From contig JADLZK010011568.1 of the NCBI GenBank assembly GCA_015847255.1, forward strand, positions 310,001-374,000: a DNA stretch of 64,000 nucleotides. Direction: 5' to 3'. The position numbers and the translations under genes are program-made. The stretch comes from Hyparrhenia diplandra (taxonomy: Eukaryota > Streptophyta > Magnoliopsida > Poales > Poaceae). The notes beneath the pieces were generated by a model. It worked only from the letters and a program-made list of their open reading frames with translations. It searched no databases and had not been told where the DNA came from. Shown in pieces: positions 45,337 through 56,320 of the stretch (within the stretch, counting starts at the first letter, position 1; each line of letters begins with the position of its first letter).

Positions 45337-48300
45337 ATGTCGGTCGCCGCCACCAAGTTCCCCACCTTTTTCGAGATGCGGCTGGACAAGGCGACCATCT
45401 TCAGCGATCTCCTGGAGGCGATTAGCGACCGGTTCAGTAAGGCCTACTTCGTCTTCTCCCACAAAGGCCTCGATGTCCAGGCCGTGGACAGCATTGGCTA
45501 CACGCACGTCGCGCTCGTCGCCGTCGAGGCCTTCGATTACTACCGCTGCGACCGCGCCGTCTCTGTAGGCCTGGACCTCGACGACATGGCCAAGGCCTTC
45601 CGCTGCGCCAACAACGACGACATCCTCACCATCAAGGACGACTGTTTCAACATGGTTACCTTCACGTTCGAGACGCCCAGTAGTGCCCGGCCGCACGTCT
45701 TTTGCGTTGCGCTAGCTGCTTTTTGCTCTGCCCCTGTACGTGCTGATTTTGGGTTTGTGGAAATGAACAGATGGTGTGATTTGGGATTATGATTTCAGTT
45801 GCGTGGACATCGATCACGGGCCCCTCGAAATCATGGAAAGGCCGGAATCCGATTACGAGGCCATAGTCCGTATACCCTCTGCCATGTTTATCGGTGTCTG
45901 CAACAAGCTCAGCAGCTTCGGGGAGAAGGGCACTGGTGCATAGATTTTACCTGGTGATTTATATATAAGGCTAACTGTTACTGTTGTGCTTGGAGGATTC
46001 TAGTTCTTTACCTTGAACCATTGCCATCTCCTGCCATAGTTATCATCTCGGTGGATAAGGAGCGTGTCGAGTTCTTCGTCCGGGGAAAAGCTTGGAGCTC
46101 AAGAATTGTCTGCAGGCAGACCCAAACTGTTGTCGAGGTACTTACTGATGGTTGGACCACTCTTAGCCCCTCAGATTGGAATGGATATAATCCTCAGAAT
46201 ATCTGTATGTGAATGTAACATAAAATGCAGTGAACCATCATATAAGTGAAGTGATGTGTTGTCGATTCTTAATTCCTTAATGTTGTTAGCAAGTGTGCAT
46301 TCTTGGTTCCCTCCCTAGGTTACCTTCTAGCCTGTGTGTCTGGTGGATAGACACCTGATTACCAGAACATGCATACATACTTAGAATTTCGTTGTCTCAC
46401 TATAATTGAGTTGCTAGTTCACTTTGTTTGCTAATGTTGCTCTTCTGTGTTTGGAGTCTGTATAACTGGATTTGTTAATTTGTCAACATATTTCATAGCG
46501 GAACTTGGCTCTTCATTTGGTTGATTACATTGTTATTGCTAAATATGATTGAATTAGGCGTTTGCTTTTCCAGTTCTTTAAATGTAAAATCTGGGTGAGG
46601 TGGTTTACTACTACTCTGCAGTGTCTGTTTATTCTATAAATTTCAATTGGTTCTATCATATGGAGTAGCATCTTTAGTATCCTGTGCCATTCGACTACTA
46701 TTTTAAGACTGTTTATGCATATCTTCTGCACTACTTAATGGGTCATGTTTGTATCAATGCAGCTTGTACAGATGAAAGTCAGGGTTTCCCTGACCTTTGA
46801 TCTGAGGTGCATGAACTCCTTATCCAAGGCGTCCACCCTGTCTGATCAAGTGACTATCTGTCTTTCAAACATGGAACCCGCGGTGTTCCAGTACGAGATC
46901 ACAGGGATGGGCTACATCAGATATTATCTGTCGCCATTTCCAGGGCTCTCAAAGGAAGATGAGATGCAGCTGTTCCCGACCTTTTCTGAGATGCGGCTGG
47001 ACAAGGCCACCTTCTTCAAGAATCTCCTGGAGGCGATCAGCGACCGGTTCAGTGAGGCCTACTTCAACTTCTCCAACAAGGGCCTCGATGTTCAGGCCAT
47101 GGACAGCAGCTGCATCGCGCTCGTTGCGTTCCTCCTCCCCGACAAGGCCTTCAATCACTACCGCTGTGACCACACCCTCTCCGTGGGCCTGAGCCTCGCT
47201 GACATGGCCAAGGCCTTCGCTGCGCCAGCAACGACGACATCCTCACCATCAAGGCCGTGGACGACTGTTTCAACATGGTTACCTTCACGTTCGAGACGCC
47301 CCGGTAAGTGCCCGCATGTCTTTGCGCTAGCTGCTCTTTGCCCTGGCCCTGTACGTGCTGATTTTGAGTTTGTGGAAATGAACAGATGGTGTGATTTGTG
47401 ATTATGATTTGAATTGCTTGGACATCGATGACGGGCCCCTCGAAATCAAGGAAACCCCGGAATCTGAGGCAATAGTCCGCATATCCTCTGCCATGTTTAT
47501 GGGTATCTGCGACGACCTCAGCATCCTCGGGGAGAGGGACACTGGTACATAGATTTTACCTAGTGATTTAAAAGGCTAACTGTTACCACATGGAGGATTC
47601 TAGTTCTTTACCTTGAACCATTGCCATCTCCTGTCATAGTTGTCACCATCTCGGTGGATAAGGAGCGTGTCGAGTTCTTCGCCGGGGGAAAAGCTTGGAG
47701 CTCTAGAATTGTCTGCAGGCCAACCCAAACTGTTGTCGAGGTACTTACTGGTTGGATCATCTTAGCCCCTCATTTTGGAATGGATATCATCCTCTGTATG
47801 TGACTGTAACATGAAATGCAGTGAACAATCATATCAGTGATTTGTTGTCGATTCTTAATTCCCTAATGTTGTTAGCAAGTGTGCATTCTTGATTCATAAC
47901 TTAGCTAGGTACCTTTTAGCCTGTCTGGTGGATAGACATCAGATTAGCAGAACATGCATACATACTGCCTTAGAATTTCGTTGTCTCACTATACCGTGTT
48001 GAGTTGCTTATTCACTTTGTTTGCTAATGTTGCTCTTCTGTGTTGGGAGCTGTATAACTGGATTTGCTAATTTGTCTACATATGATTTGTTAAAGCTGAA
48101 CGTGGCTCTTCATTTTGTTGATTACATTGCTATTGGTAAATAGGATTGAATCAGGCGTTTGTTTTCTTAGTTATTGCTTATTTCCTTCGTAACTGTAAAA
48201 TCTGGGTGAGGTGGTTTACTACCCTGCAGCATATTACCATCTATTTATTCTATAAATTTCAACCATATGTTTATTCTTTAAATTTCAATTGGTTCTATGA

Positions 48301-48631
48301 TATGGAGTAACATCTTTAGTATCCTCTGCCATTCAACTTTTATTTTAATAAAGAACTACTGTAGAATGGATCCTGTTTATGCCAATCTGCACCTAGTAAA
48401 TGGGTCATTTTTGTATCAATGCAGCCAAAAGAACGGGTTTCGCTGACCTTAGACCTAAGGTCCGTGAACTCCTTCTCCAAGGCATCTACCCTGTCTGATC
48501 AAGTGACTATCAGTCTTTCATCCGAGCTACCCGCGCTGTTCGAGTACAAGATCGAAAATATGGGCTGCATCAGATATTACTTGTCGCCAATTATTGAGAT
48601 GCAGAATGAGGGAGATGAGATGCAGAACTGA
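45337..48631 (+). CDS. Double PCNA-like fusion gene P4, open across seven exons
   Basis: Two sliding clamps in one polypeptide. Exons by GT-AG and PCNA alignment are 45337-45679, 45771-45935, 46040-46137, 46763-47303, 47386-47544, 47641-47740 region (acceptor at 47639, exon from 47640) and 48425-48631. The total is 1614 nt, 537 codons, with no internal stop. Clamp 1 (about 1-270): FEMRLDKATIFSDLLEAI, DVQAVDSIG, YYRCDRAVSVGL, RCANNDDILTIK, VIISVDKERVEFF, DLRCMNSLSKASTL, GMGYIRYYLSP. Clamp 2 (about 271-537) starts LFPTFSEMRLDKATFFKNLL and ends RYYLSPIIEMQNEGDEMQN. Both keep the interdomain segment that normally binds PIP-box partners. Clamp 2 has a compensated shift (about residues 354-382) and a 2-residue deletion near 47467. 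The first exon's donor is GTAGTG, where P2 has GTAAGT. Expression is unknown. Confidence 0.8.
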
Positions 48632-50925
48632 TGACTAGCAGGGAGGGATACGTATGGTGTTGTTGCCTACTTTGTCTTACAATCATCAATTGCTTGACTA
48701 TTGTTTGCAAGCAAAAAAGATGTCTCATCTGTTTAGGCCAGACAGTTTCAGCTGCTTGTATCAGTATCAGCTGTGAGTCCGTCCTTGGATTTACATTGAA
48801 TTTAGATGTGTTCATTTGTGCAATTGGTATATACTTACTGTGCTGTTTGATCCGGTCACACAATTTATTTGCTGGGAGGGCAAAAATGTGCCTTTTCTTT
48901 TTACTATTTTTTTGGGGGTTTGGGCATGGAAGTAGTAGTTCTTAGCATTGAACGCTTATAGTTATTTCAAGTAAATAAAATGTAAAATCCACTGGAGGTG
49001 GAATCTATCTACATGGAGTCAATTAAAAAAACGTCAGTCAGGCTCACACCACCAGCACCCGCTACCTGGCAGCCCTTGCTGCTGCTCCCGGCTTGCTCAG
49101 TTGCTCGTGCGGTCGTGCCGCTGCCCCGTTTGCCCAACCCAGAAGCACGACAATTGGGGTCGGAGCCGTTTCTTCATTTTGCTGGAGTCGGATGAACCCA
49201 TATCTACCAGGCATATTCTCCATCCAAACACAAGCTATGACTTCCCTGTTCGTTTTGCTGAAATTTGGCTTATGTTGCTGCTTATTTCACGTAGAACAAG
49301 CATGATGTATGTCCCATCTGATCCATGCCAAGCTTGATTCAGAACCGCAGTTTAATATACTTGGTAACAATTCCAGTGGATTAAACAAACCAAGTGGTAC
49401 CAAAGATGTCCTTTATGTTATTTTGGAGAAGCGAAAGCTAAAAAGTGTCCCCCTAATGTACTGCAGGTAAAAATATTAACTAGTATAATCTCCCTTAGGA
49501 TTGAATCATGCAACATGAAACACAACGGCATTGCAGTGGACACATATGACGTATCAAAACAGATTTCCCTTCGACCTATTAAAACGAATACTCTTCTACA
49601 ACAAGAATGATATGGCTTGCGATACTGTGAATGACATATAGCAGCTTAGAGTTCAGACAAGGCTACTAGTTCAGTCAGTCAGAGCTGTATCATCACCAAA
49701 CCTTCGACAATTTTCAACTTGAGACATCAGGCTATTGGATATGACTTGTGTCGATTCAAACTCCATGAATAAATCCAAAAGAAACGGCAGTTACTGTGCA
49801 GAAAATTGGCTATGACTCAAACCTTTTTATTATTGAAAGGAAACGGCAAGAGCTCTGCCCATTCATTAAGGAGAAAGAAAGTTTATGTACAGAGTACAAC
49901 AAGTTAGCACTTATGATACAAGGCTATATATTTACACTGCCACCATACATGTCATTCCATAATCCAAAACCAATGAAGACAATGAGTTCTCAGCTCAAAA
50001 AATTAAAACTGACACACTGCATAATCATTATTACCTCAATGAGTCAAAACCTTTCTATGTAATAAATGAGAACGATTAGTACAGAATAGAAGAGCCTACT
50101 CTGTTATGAATGAATATTGCCATGAATATCACGCAATGTATCATTAAATAAATGGATCATCTAGAAGCAACCTTTCATAAACTTGGGTTCATTTTGAGAA
50201 AACTGCACTGATTTATCTGAGAAAACATTTCTCATAGAACAAGCTTGCTGTATGTATTGTGCATCTGAGTGGTCAACTGTTGCATACTATTGAACAAAAC
50301 GGAGGTAACACAAGGAAGAAATCACATGCCAGCCATATACAGAGCTCAACGATCCTAGTTGACTAGTGTAGTGCACTCAGCACAAGATTTACCAAAAGTC
50401 CCAACAAAAGCTAGAGGTGAAAAACAATACCACCAATATAGTACCATCTGAACCATGCGAAGCCTGATTCAGAGTAATCATACTTCGTAACAATTCCAGA
50501 CTTTCCAGTGTATTAACAAATCAAGTGGTACCAAATATGTTCTCCATGTCACCAGCATACATAAGCATTAATAGACTGCTACAGTCTCTCAGTTTGAAGG
50601 AGAACTGAAAGCTACCCTAATGTACTGCAGGTAAAAAAGTATTAAGGAAGTGTGCACCCTAATCACATCCACAGAGTCACATCCACATGCAGATGGAGGC
50701 GTAATAACATAAATTCATGAGGAAACGAGATGCCATTTGAGGGAATATATATATCCATTTACTGATGCTGATACTGCATATATAGCATGTGTCCATGGAC
50801 AAACCAAAACATCAAATCAGGGGACAACATTACTATAGTATTGCTCATATAAATGTCCCAGCATCCAGATTGATTGGTGACAGAGTATTTATGAGCTTAT
50901 TATTTGAACAATATACTTTTCTTCC
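48632..50925. repeat. Duplicated block D (P4 3' flank to F-box relic)
   Basis: Near-identical counterpart of block B (23446-25735), including the truncated MEPTD-gene intron at about 48940-49030 and the Helitron 2 empty site at 50030/50031. Differences are mostly single-base indels in homopolymers. No intact gene. Confidence 0.88.
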
Positions 50926-51045
50926 ATACACAGGGCGCTCCGCCCACTCATGAAGTCAGGGCAATCATCATCTGTGTAGCGAACTGATTTAGCAGCCCCC
51001 TGCACAGCTCTTGAAGAAATACGAGAACACTTTTCAATAACCACA
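50926..51045 (-). pseudogene. F-box/LRR C-terminal relic R2
   Basis: Counterpart of R1 (25736-25850) with one further base missing (CTCATGAAG for CTCATCGAAG), which shifts the frame. Truncated duplicate, no start. Confidence 0.75.
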
Positions 51046-51948
51046 CATATGACATATCAAAACAGATTTCCTTTTCGACCTATTAAAACTAATACTCTCC
51101 TACAACAAGAAGGATATGGTTTGCGATACTGTGAATGACATATAGCAGCTTAGAGTTCAGACAAGGCTGGTAAGTTCAGTCAGAGTTGTTTCATCACCAA
51201 ACCTTCGACGATGTTCAAGTTGAGACATCAGGCTATTGGCTATGACTTGTGTTGATTCAAACTCCATGAATAAATCCAAAAGAAACGACAGTTATTGTGC
51301 AGATAATTGGCTACGACTTAAACTCTAATCACAAAAGTTAGCACTTAGCAGACAAGACTATTTGCACTCTGTCACCCTACATGTCAGTCCATAATCCACA
51401 ACCAATGAAGATAATGAGTTCTCAGCTCAGAAAGTTAAAATGGGCACACTGCATAATCTTTTTTTTACACAATGGCAGGATCTCTGCCTTTCAATTATTA
51501 CCTCAATGAGTCAAAACCCTTCTATGTAATAATCTACTACTATAAATGAGAACGAATAGTACAGAATAGAAGTGAGGCAGCAGATCTTCTAGATAATTCT
51601 AGGAAACCGAGTTTGCTCTCATGCGTATTAGTTTGGTTGTCCCAGCATCCAGATTGATTGGTGACAGAATCTATGAGCTTATTATTTGGACTTTGGGCTT
51701 TAGTAGGGAATCATATATTACTAACCAGGAAATATTGGGAGTACATCTTTGCAGATTTGGAAAGGATAAAAGATGGCTGAAAGACATAAGAAACACTCTA
51801 CTAGTTGCAGCAAACATCTCAGGTCACTTATTAATGGCTACCACTCTATAGCTCATGATTACACGCTAAGATAACACACAACAGTGAAAAGATGAACCTC
51901 ACACAGGTTGAAAAATACGATGCAACAGAACAGAGCGGCAGGACCCTA
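51046..51948. repeat. F-box 3' flank repeat of superblock II
   Basis: Copy of 25851-26756 with small indels. No gene supported. Confidence 0.7.
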
Positions 51949-53570
51949 CTAATACGTTCTTCCGTACACACGGCGCTGCAACCACTCATTGTAATCAGGG
52001 CAATCATCATTCGTGTAGCGAACTGATTTAGCAGCCCCCTCCACAGCTCTTGAAGAAATCCGAAAACATTTTTCAATAACCAGAGACTCTAACTTCCTAG
52101 CACGAACAACCTCACCCAATCCATCATCAGTCAAATCATCACAATGCCCTAGTGTGAGATTAATCAAACATGGGCAACATGCAAGGAGGCGATACCCAGC
52201 ATCCGTTATCGCTTAACGCAGTGGACAAGCTTCAGTGACTCCAGGAATCGTGCACGTGAGAGGGCCTTCATCCCCTCATCATTAAAAATGTCGGCATCAC
52301 CGAGTGATAGATGACGAATTGGACAAGACTGAATGAGCATAACAAGACCCTCCTGTGTGAAACCTATTTCGGGCCAATCAGGATCAGCTGCAAAAAAGGT
52401 AAGCTCGAAAGACTGAAGCATAGGACAGCTGAGGGCTAGGGCCTTAAGGGTGTCATCCGTCAATGATGTCCTGTAAGGTGGACAATGCTGAGGCTTCATC
52501 ATAAGTGAGATGCTTCTAAGGTTTCTGTTGTTGTGGGCAAGTGTAACCATGTCATTGTCAGTTACACCAAAAACATAGTAAAGGCAAAGGTTCTTTAATG
52601 CTTTGCACTTGGTCAAGAGACAACAAAGTCCTATTTCAGGCTCCGTTGAGATTCGCGCCAAAAGTCAAATTTTTCAGACTATCACAAGAGAATTCATATT
52701 TGTCCTGGTTCTGTCCCCTGTTTGAAGGATCAAGACTCAAGAGGACCATCTGCTTGTGGCAAATGATGGGACTGAAACTCAAAAGTTGTGGAGCTTCATC
52801 CATCCTGACCAAACATTAGGAGGTCAAGCTGGCTGATGCGCTCACAGTTCTCTACTACAAGGTCTGTCAATGATCCAACTCTTCCAAGGTACTCCAGCCA
52901 CTCCATAGCACCAATTCTTTTAGAATAATCCATAGAACCAAATTGCTCGCAGTCACAGTAGATACGATCAAATTTATTAGCACCAACTTTCTTGCAGCAG
53001 ATAAGGTGGACAGAAGATAGACTGATGCAACCAACAGCCACCAAGAATCTATCAGCACCAACTCTCTTGCAGCAGATAAGGTGCAGAGAAGATAGACTGA
53101 TGCAACCAACAGCCACCAAGAAAAGCCCAAATGAAGTTACTGCAGGCAATGCGATCAATCTGAGTGACACCAACTTCTTGAAGCGTGCTATAAAATCAAG
53201 CCCCGAGTCATTAATATATGAACAGGAGTTTAAGGTGAGATCAGCCAGCGAGGGGCAACCAGATGAAAGCAATTGGAGGCCATAGTTGTCTAACTGCATC
53301 CCATTGCTTTGTGTCCAACCAGAGTAATTGAATTCCACTTTGCACAAATTGGGAAACCGGGAGCACAGTGATTCCAAGGCTGGTGTCACAGGGAGAACTC
53401 CACAGCCAACATAAATAGAATCCCTCAACTCTGCCTCAATGGTATAGAGACGCTTGGATACAAGGGAAAGAGAATTAAGATCGCTTGTCCTGGTAAGCCC
53501 CTTGATGATCTTTCCAAGCAGTTCCTCAGGGAGATCTTCCATTGAATCAGTCCCGTATAGAGACGCTTCA
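51949..53570 (-). pseudogene. F-box/LRR protein gene F2, frameshifted
   Basis: Paralogue of F1. The open frame from MEDLPEELLGKIIKGL (53542) covers the F-box and about 240 residues of LRRs, including the tandem-duplicated FLVAVGCISLSS unit. It shifts near 52803 (one G missing in CATCCTGACC), and has a 7-base gain near 52730, one extra A near 52665 and two extra bases near 52212. The original start equivalent to F1's lies upstream at about 53570 but is separated by a 1-base loss near 53552, so MEDLPEEL would be the usable start. The C-terminus ends RRVYGRTY as in F1. The noncoding first exon is at 54178-54395. Confidence 0.85.
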
Positions 53571-54177
53571 TTGTCAACCTCAAGGTGTATTCACAGTGCT
53601 AGACTGAAATGAGTCAGAAGAGAAAATTAGAATGAAGCATATGAAGATAATGAAACTGTAGCAGTGCAGTTAATCAAGACGTGCATATATATAGTGATAT
53701 TTCATCTCAAAATAAAGCATCCTTCATCCAAAAGCATACATATGAATCCTGAAGGTACTTTTACATCTATTAACAATCTGTCCTGAGCAACTTCCCATTG
53801 CTATTATTGATTTGCACAGGACACTTTTCATGTTACTGTTCCCCCGGGATAGTAATAAGAGAGTAAAATGTATCATGTATGGCACATCGTCATGTCTATC
53901 CTCATAAGAAGAAGAAAAAATTCAGGCCCCCATAATCGCTGAGTAAGCAGATACTAGTACGACATAATTAACAACTACACCAAACCAAACCAGCGAAGCC
54001 TCAGCTTTCTAGAAAATTTTTATCCTACTCTATGTTCTTATTTCATTCACAGAAACAAATCTGAAACAATCAATAAATCTCACACACAAATTTGTAGCCA
54101 GTGCTTAGTGCTCTATCGAAACCCTAACTAACTAAATATATAAAGATTTGGGAGGTTTAGGAAGGTCTAGTGCTCAC

Positions 54178-54395
54178 CACACACGCGCGGGTCGAGGCCC
54201 GGAGCACCCAGCCGCCGTCCAGCGGGCGTGCCTAGCGCGGCACCGGCGCCAATGGGGTGCGGCCGCGGCCGTGGCGGGATCGCCGAACACGGGATGGATG
54301 CCGGTCGCGTCGGGGTCAGGTCAGGGTCGGGTTCAGATGGAGGCTGCTGCTGATGAGTGATGAGACACGATCGAGAGCAGATGTGCAACAAACAA
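54178..54395 (-). other. Noncoding first exon region of F2
   Basis: Shorter version of 29027-29345, with the same donor GTG/GTGAGCACTAG on the minus strand (plus 54172-54177) and a TGGGCC motif upstream at 54407-54412. Several internal deletions compared with F1 and F3. Confidence 0.55.
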
Positions 54396-54419
54396 GGCAA
54401 TTTTCGTGGGCCTGCTCGC

Positions 54420-55587
54420 TACTACTTATTAAATTTTGGGTTTGATTTCAGGCCCACAAAATCAGGCCGCCACAGACTGGGTGTGGGACCTTCATGAATG
54501 ATCAGAATACCAGAAGAGATTAGGATATGTATGGGACCTTCATGTAGGATAAGAAATTAGGATATATATAAAGTTCAAAAAAAAATTAGGATATATATAT
54601 GATTGCTTCGACTAGGTAGAATTGTAGTATATCATAAGAATTCTAAGATAAGGATCAGGATACTGATAACCGTGAGCTAGACCAGCAAAGTTCTTGAATT
54701 ATCAGATATCAAATGAGTTGATGTAATGCATAATTAGTTTAGATGGACGATGCTATGTTTCTGTAATCACAAGTAGTTTATAAGGCCTGTAATGTTTATC
54801 GAGAGGGCTCTTTGTCGGCCTTTCTCAAGTATTGACTGAGGTGCAGCTAGGGCCTAGGAATAGAAGAATCACGAGGTTATATATTGAGCTCTTTTGCTGG
54901 TCTTGTTCAACCAAATCAGCATGAGCTACACACCATGCTACTGTGCTTCCTAACCAACCTGGAATCTGAAAATGTGATGCTATCTCGGTCCGTAGTCCAG
55001 TTGCATATAACTATTACACCATGCTACATCCCGGTTTGTTGGACAAGGTGCCACACACGTCTCGCACTTGCCATCCTCTTCCACAGACTTAATTCTAATG
55101 AAAAGAGAATCCATGAAGAAATGACAGCTAGTCCCTTAGATCATGGCAAACCTTTCTCTGAAAGAAGGTATCTGATTCAGCAAGCATCAGAGACTGCTAC
55201 CATGATAGCAGCAACACCGATCAACCTTGAGACAACAATCACTAGTGCTGTAGATCAACGCATTAACACCATTCCTCCCGTTGAGAAACAACATGACATG
55301 TATGTTCACGAGAAAGCAACAAAACATGTCCAGCAGCAAAGGATCTCATAAGCCCTTACAACCTAAGAATGATCCATCGCTTCCATTCGTGTACAATTAA
55401 TAACTGGAGAAAAGAATTCCTATGCTTCGACCGCATCCACATGGAGAAGTTTCCGTCATGTGTGACATTACATGTATGTTTAGGCCTACGTTTCAACCAC
55501 ATCCACATGGACAAATTCCTATCATGTGAGATAGTAGTTTACATTACATCAACTTGACGGACCTACATCCAATCTTTTTTCCCTTGA
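54420..55587. other. Unassigned region between F2 and F3
   Basis: AT-rich. It contains a TTAGGATATATAT phrase repeated at about 54520, 54550 and 54585, and a degenerate 50-bp direct repeat (CATCCACATGGA at 55432 and 55499). One 155-codon open frame (54884-55348) has no recognisable domain and no splice or paralogue support, so I do not call it a gene. Confidence 0.4.
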
Positions 55588-55686
55588 TCATGTGCTGGAC
55601 ACCACTTCTGTTTTCTTCTCAAGGCTAGAACCCAGCAGCTTCTCAATCTCAGCAAAGACATCGCTCACTGTGCAATCTCCTTGAAC
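55588..55686 (-). CDS. Terminal exon of an unrecognised gene
   Basis: The minus strand shows a strong acceptor ATAATTTAG (plus 55687-55695), then VQGDCTVSDVFAEIEKLLGS and SLEKKTEVVSST, then TGA (55588-55590): 33 codons in frame. An amphipathic DVFAEIEKLL helix followed by a charged tail looks like the end of a real protein. Upstream exons would be at higher coordinates, but 55700-56110 shows none, and F3 begins soon after, so this is likely a stranded last exon. I do not name the family. Confidence 0.45.
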   Translation of the reverse strand, partial: VQGDCTVSDVFAEIEKLLGSSLEKKTEVVSST

Positions 55687-55699
55687 CTAAATTATAGAA

Positions 55700-56320
55700 A
55701 ACAGTAACAAAGAATGGTTTGAAAGTTAGTACACAAACATGCATCCAAGAAAGTTAAGCGATTGCTTGATTGCATAGATAGCCAGATAGGTGACCGGATA
55801 AACCAAGATTATTAAATGATATAATTTAGCATCATAGGCAGTTAGGAAGATACTATATAATTAGGCACTACTGAATAAATATACTCAACGGACCGATTTT
55901 ACCACAGTTTATCAATTTATCTATTCCATATTGTGTTCGACCAAAATATTAGGACTTGAAGATTAGGGACGAAGAGAAATAACTAAAGTTCCCTCACTCA
56001 AGCACCAAGATTGTAATTGAAATCAGTGCCGCCCTATTTAGCAAACCATGCAATTTAACCAAGCACCAAATTAAAGTTACCATGACACAATTAACTTTCC
56101 CTAACCAATGGATGTCTCATGTCCTAAGGTGGCTGAAAGACACAAGAAACATAATCTACTAGTTGCAGCAAACATCACGGGTCACTTATTAATGGCTACC
56201 ACTCTACCAGGTACCAGTAAAGCTCATGATTACACGCCAAGATAACACGCAGCAGTGAAAAGATGAATGTTACACAGGTTGAAAAATATAACATAAACCG
56301 AACAGAGGGGGAGGACCTTA
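55700..56320. other. Noncoding stretch and F3 3' flank
   Basis: AT-rich up to about 56110, after which it matches the 3' flank of F1/F2 (GGTGGCTGAAAGACA..., 26580 and 51775). No gene seen. Confidence 0.5.

Noticed and set aside
54884..55351. 155-codon open frame
   Set aside because: No domain, no paralogue, no splice or codon-use support; consistent with chance.
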